NCBI GenBank assembly: GCA_030613285.1 | Contig: JAUWME010000014.1 | Span: 1 to 14,486 of the forward strand | Direction of reading: 5' to 3' | Length of the DNA stretch: 14,486 nt | Source: Candidatus Zymogenus sp. | Lineage (GTDB): Bacteria; Desulfobacterota; Zymogenia; Zymogenales; Zymogenaceae | Shown: positions 14,198 through 14,486 of the stretch, in pieces | How positions within the stretch are numbered: the first letter of the stretch is position 1 | How the letters are laid out: every line of letters begins with the position of its first letter | The notes under the pieces: model-generated | The model's database searches: none | What the model was told of the DNA's origin: nothing | Seen by the model: the letters and a program-made list of their open reading frames with translations, nothing else | Translations under genes and position numbers: made by a program

Positions 14198-14486
14198 CTA
14201 CTCCTTTGCGAGATCTCGCAATATCTCAAGGTATTTTGGCGCCACTGCCTGAAGAGAAAAATCTTTTTCCACAAGCTTTCTCCCCGAAAGCCCCATCTCT
14301 TTGAGCATCCCCCGATCTTCATAAAGCCTTGATAGACCGGCTACCCATTCATAGTGATTTACTGCCCAAAATCCCGTTTTACCGTCCATCACAAGGTCCC
14401 GATTTAGCCCCACCGGCGCTGCCACGGCGGGAACTCCCGTGGCCAAATATTGCACCACCTTAAACCCACACTTTCCCCTCGTCCAG
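14198..14486 (-). CDS. GT4 glycosyltransferase, C-terminal part only (runs off the right edge)
   Basis: The frame is open from the window edge to the TAG at 14198-14200, giving about 95 C-terminal residues. It begins with RGKCGFKVVQYLATGVPAV, the GT4 donor-site segment where relatives read GKCGFKLLQYMA, followed by APVGLNRD and DGKTGFWA, then helical sequence ending in LEILRDLAKE. This places it in the GT-B retaining glycosyltransferase family 4. A GTG inside the fragment (14458) is not the true start, because conserved residues continue upstream. Its final codons contain the ribosome binding site for the phosphoesterase gene, so the two are translationally linked. Acceptor and sugar are unknown. 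Confidence 0.88.
   Translation of the reverse strand, partial: WTRGKCGFKVVQYLATGVPAVAAPVGLNRDLVMDGKTGFWAVNHYEWVAGLSRLYEDRGMLKEMGLSGRKLVEKDFSLQAVAPKYLEILRDLAKE
14201..14207 (-). promoter_or_regulatory. ribosome binding site of the metallophosphoesterase gene
   Basis: AAAGGAG on the minus strand, five bases before the GTG at 14195 and inside the last codons of the upstream glycosyltransferase. It favours GTG 14195 over ATG 14162. Confidence 0.65.

Noticed and set aside
1-14486. CRISPR array, insertion sequence, phage, toxin-antitoxin or defence module
   Set aside because: No repeat-spacer periodicity, transposase, integrase or paired small toxin-like genes were found. All sizeable frames are explained by housekeeping or envelope genes.

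Overview
The window reads as a chromosomal segment of a Gram-negative bacterium of moderate G+C. An LPS-type outer membrane is implied by a heptose-phosphate kinase, a WaaP/Kdo-kinase-like protein, a WecA-type initiating transferase and several glycosyltransferases. The order yicC-remA-gmk, and a tRNA-Thr with an encoded CCA and a T discriminator base, fit Desulfobacterota (deltaproteobacteria) and relatives best. That placement is an inference from gene order and family recall, not from a phylogeny.

Layout from left to right. (1) 1-285: a minus-strand tRNA pair, tRNA-Thr(TGT) then tRNA-Tyr(GTA), the latter cut by the window edge, with a near-consensus promoter at 313-341. This order suggests the widespread Thr-Tyr-Gly-Thr-tuf cluster continuing off the left end. 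(2) 423-1082: a lone plus-strand GNAT acetyltransferase with its own promoter. (3) 1112-3740: a compact minus-strand housekeeping operon, yicC-remA-gmk-pyrF, with a strong promoter at 3776-3804. (4) 3966-14486: a minus-strand cell-envelope polysaccharide block. In transcription order it holds the C-terminal end of a GT4 glycosyltransferase (off the right edge), an exported purple-acid-phosphatase-like metallophosphoesterase, a two-domain lipopolysaccharide kinase, a second GT4 glycosyltransferase, an SDR sugar epimerase/dehydratase, a polyprenyl-phosphate sugar-1-phosphate transferase fused to a CapD/FlaA1-like N-terminal module, a WbpP-like UDP-HexNAc 4-epimerase, a membrane-anchored GT2 glycosyltransferase and a D-glycero-D-manno-heptose-7-phosphate kinase.

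How the genes work together (inference). The WecA-type fusion starts a lipid-linked glycan. The two SDR enzymes supply the activated sugars. The GT2 and GT4 enzymes extend the chain. The heptose kinase feeds ADP- or GDP-heptose synthesis. The two-domain kinase, overlapping the exported phosphoesterase gene by 4 nt, may add and remove phosphates on the core or lipid. Most junctions in the block are 4-nt overlaps or gaps under about 80 nt, so it is probably one or a few transcription units. An internal promoter lies just before the second GT4 gene.

I see no CRISPR array, insertion sequence, phage gene or recognisable defence system. The least ordinary items are the WecA/CapD-N fusion that lacks the SDR catalytic half, the tandem kinase domains that both keep catalytic residues and are coupled to an exported phosphatase, two short tandem-repeat arrays flanking the heptose kinase gene, and a probable leaderless start for the GT4 gene.
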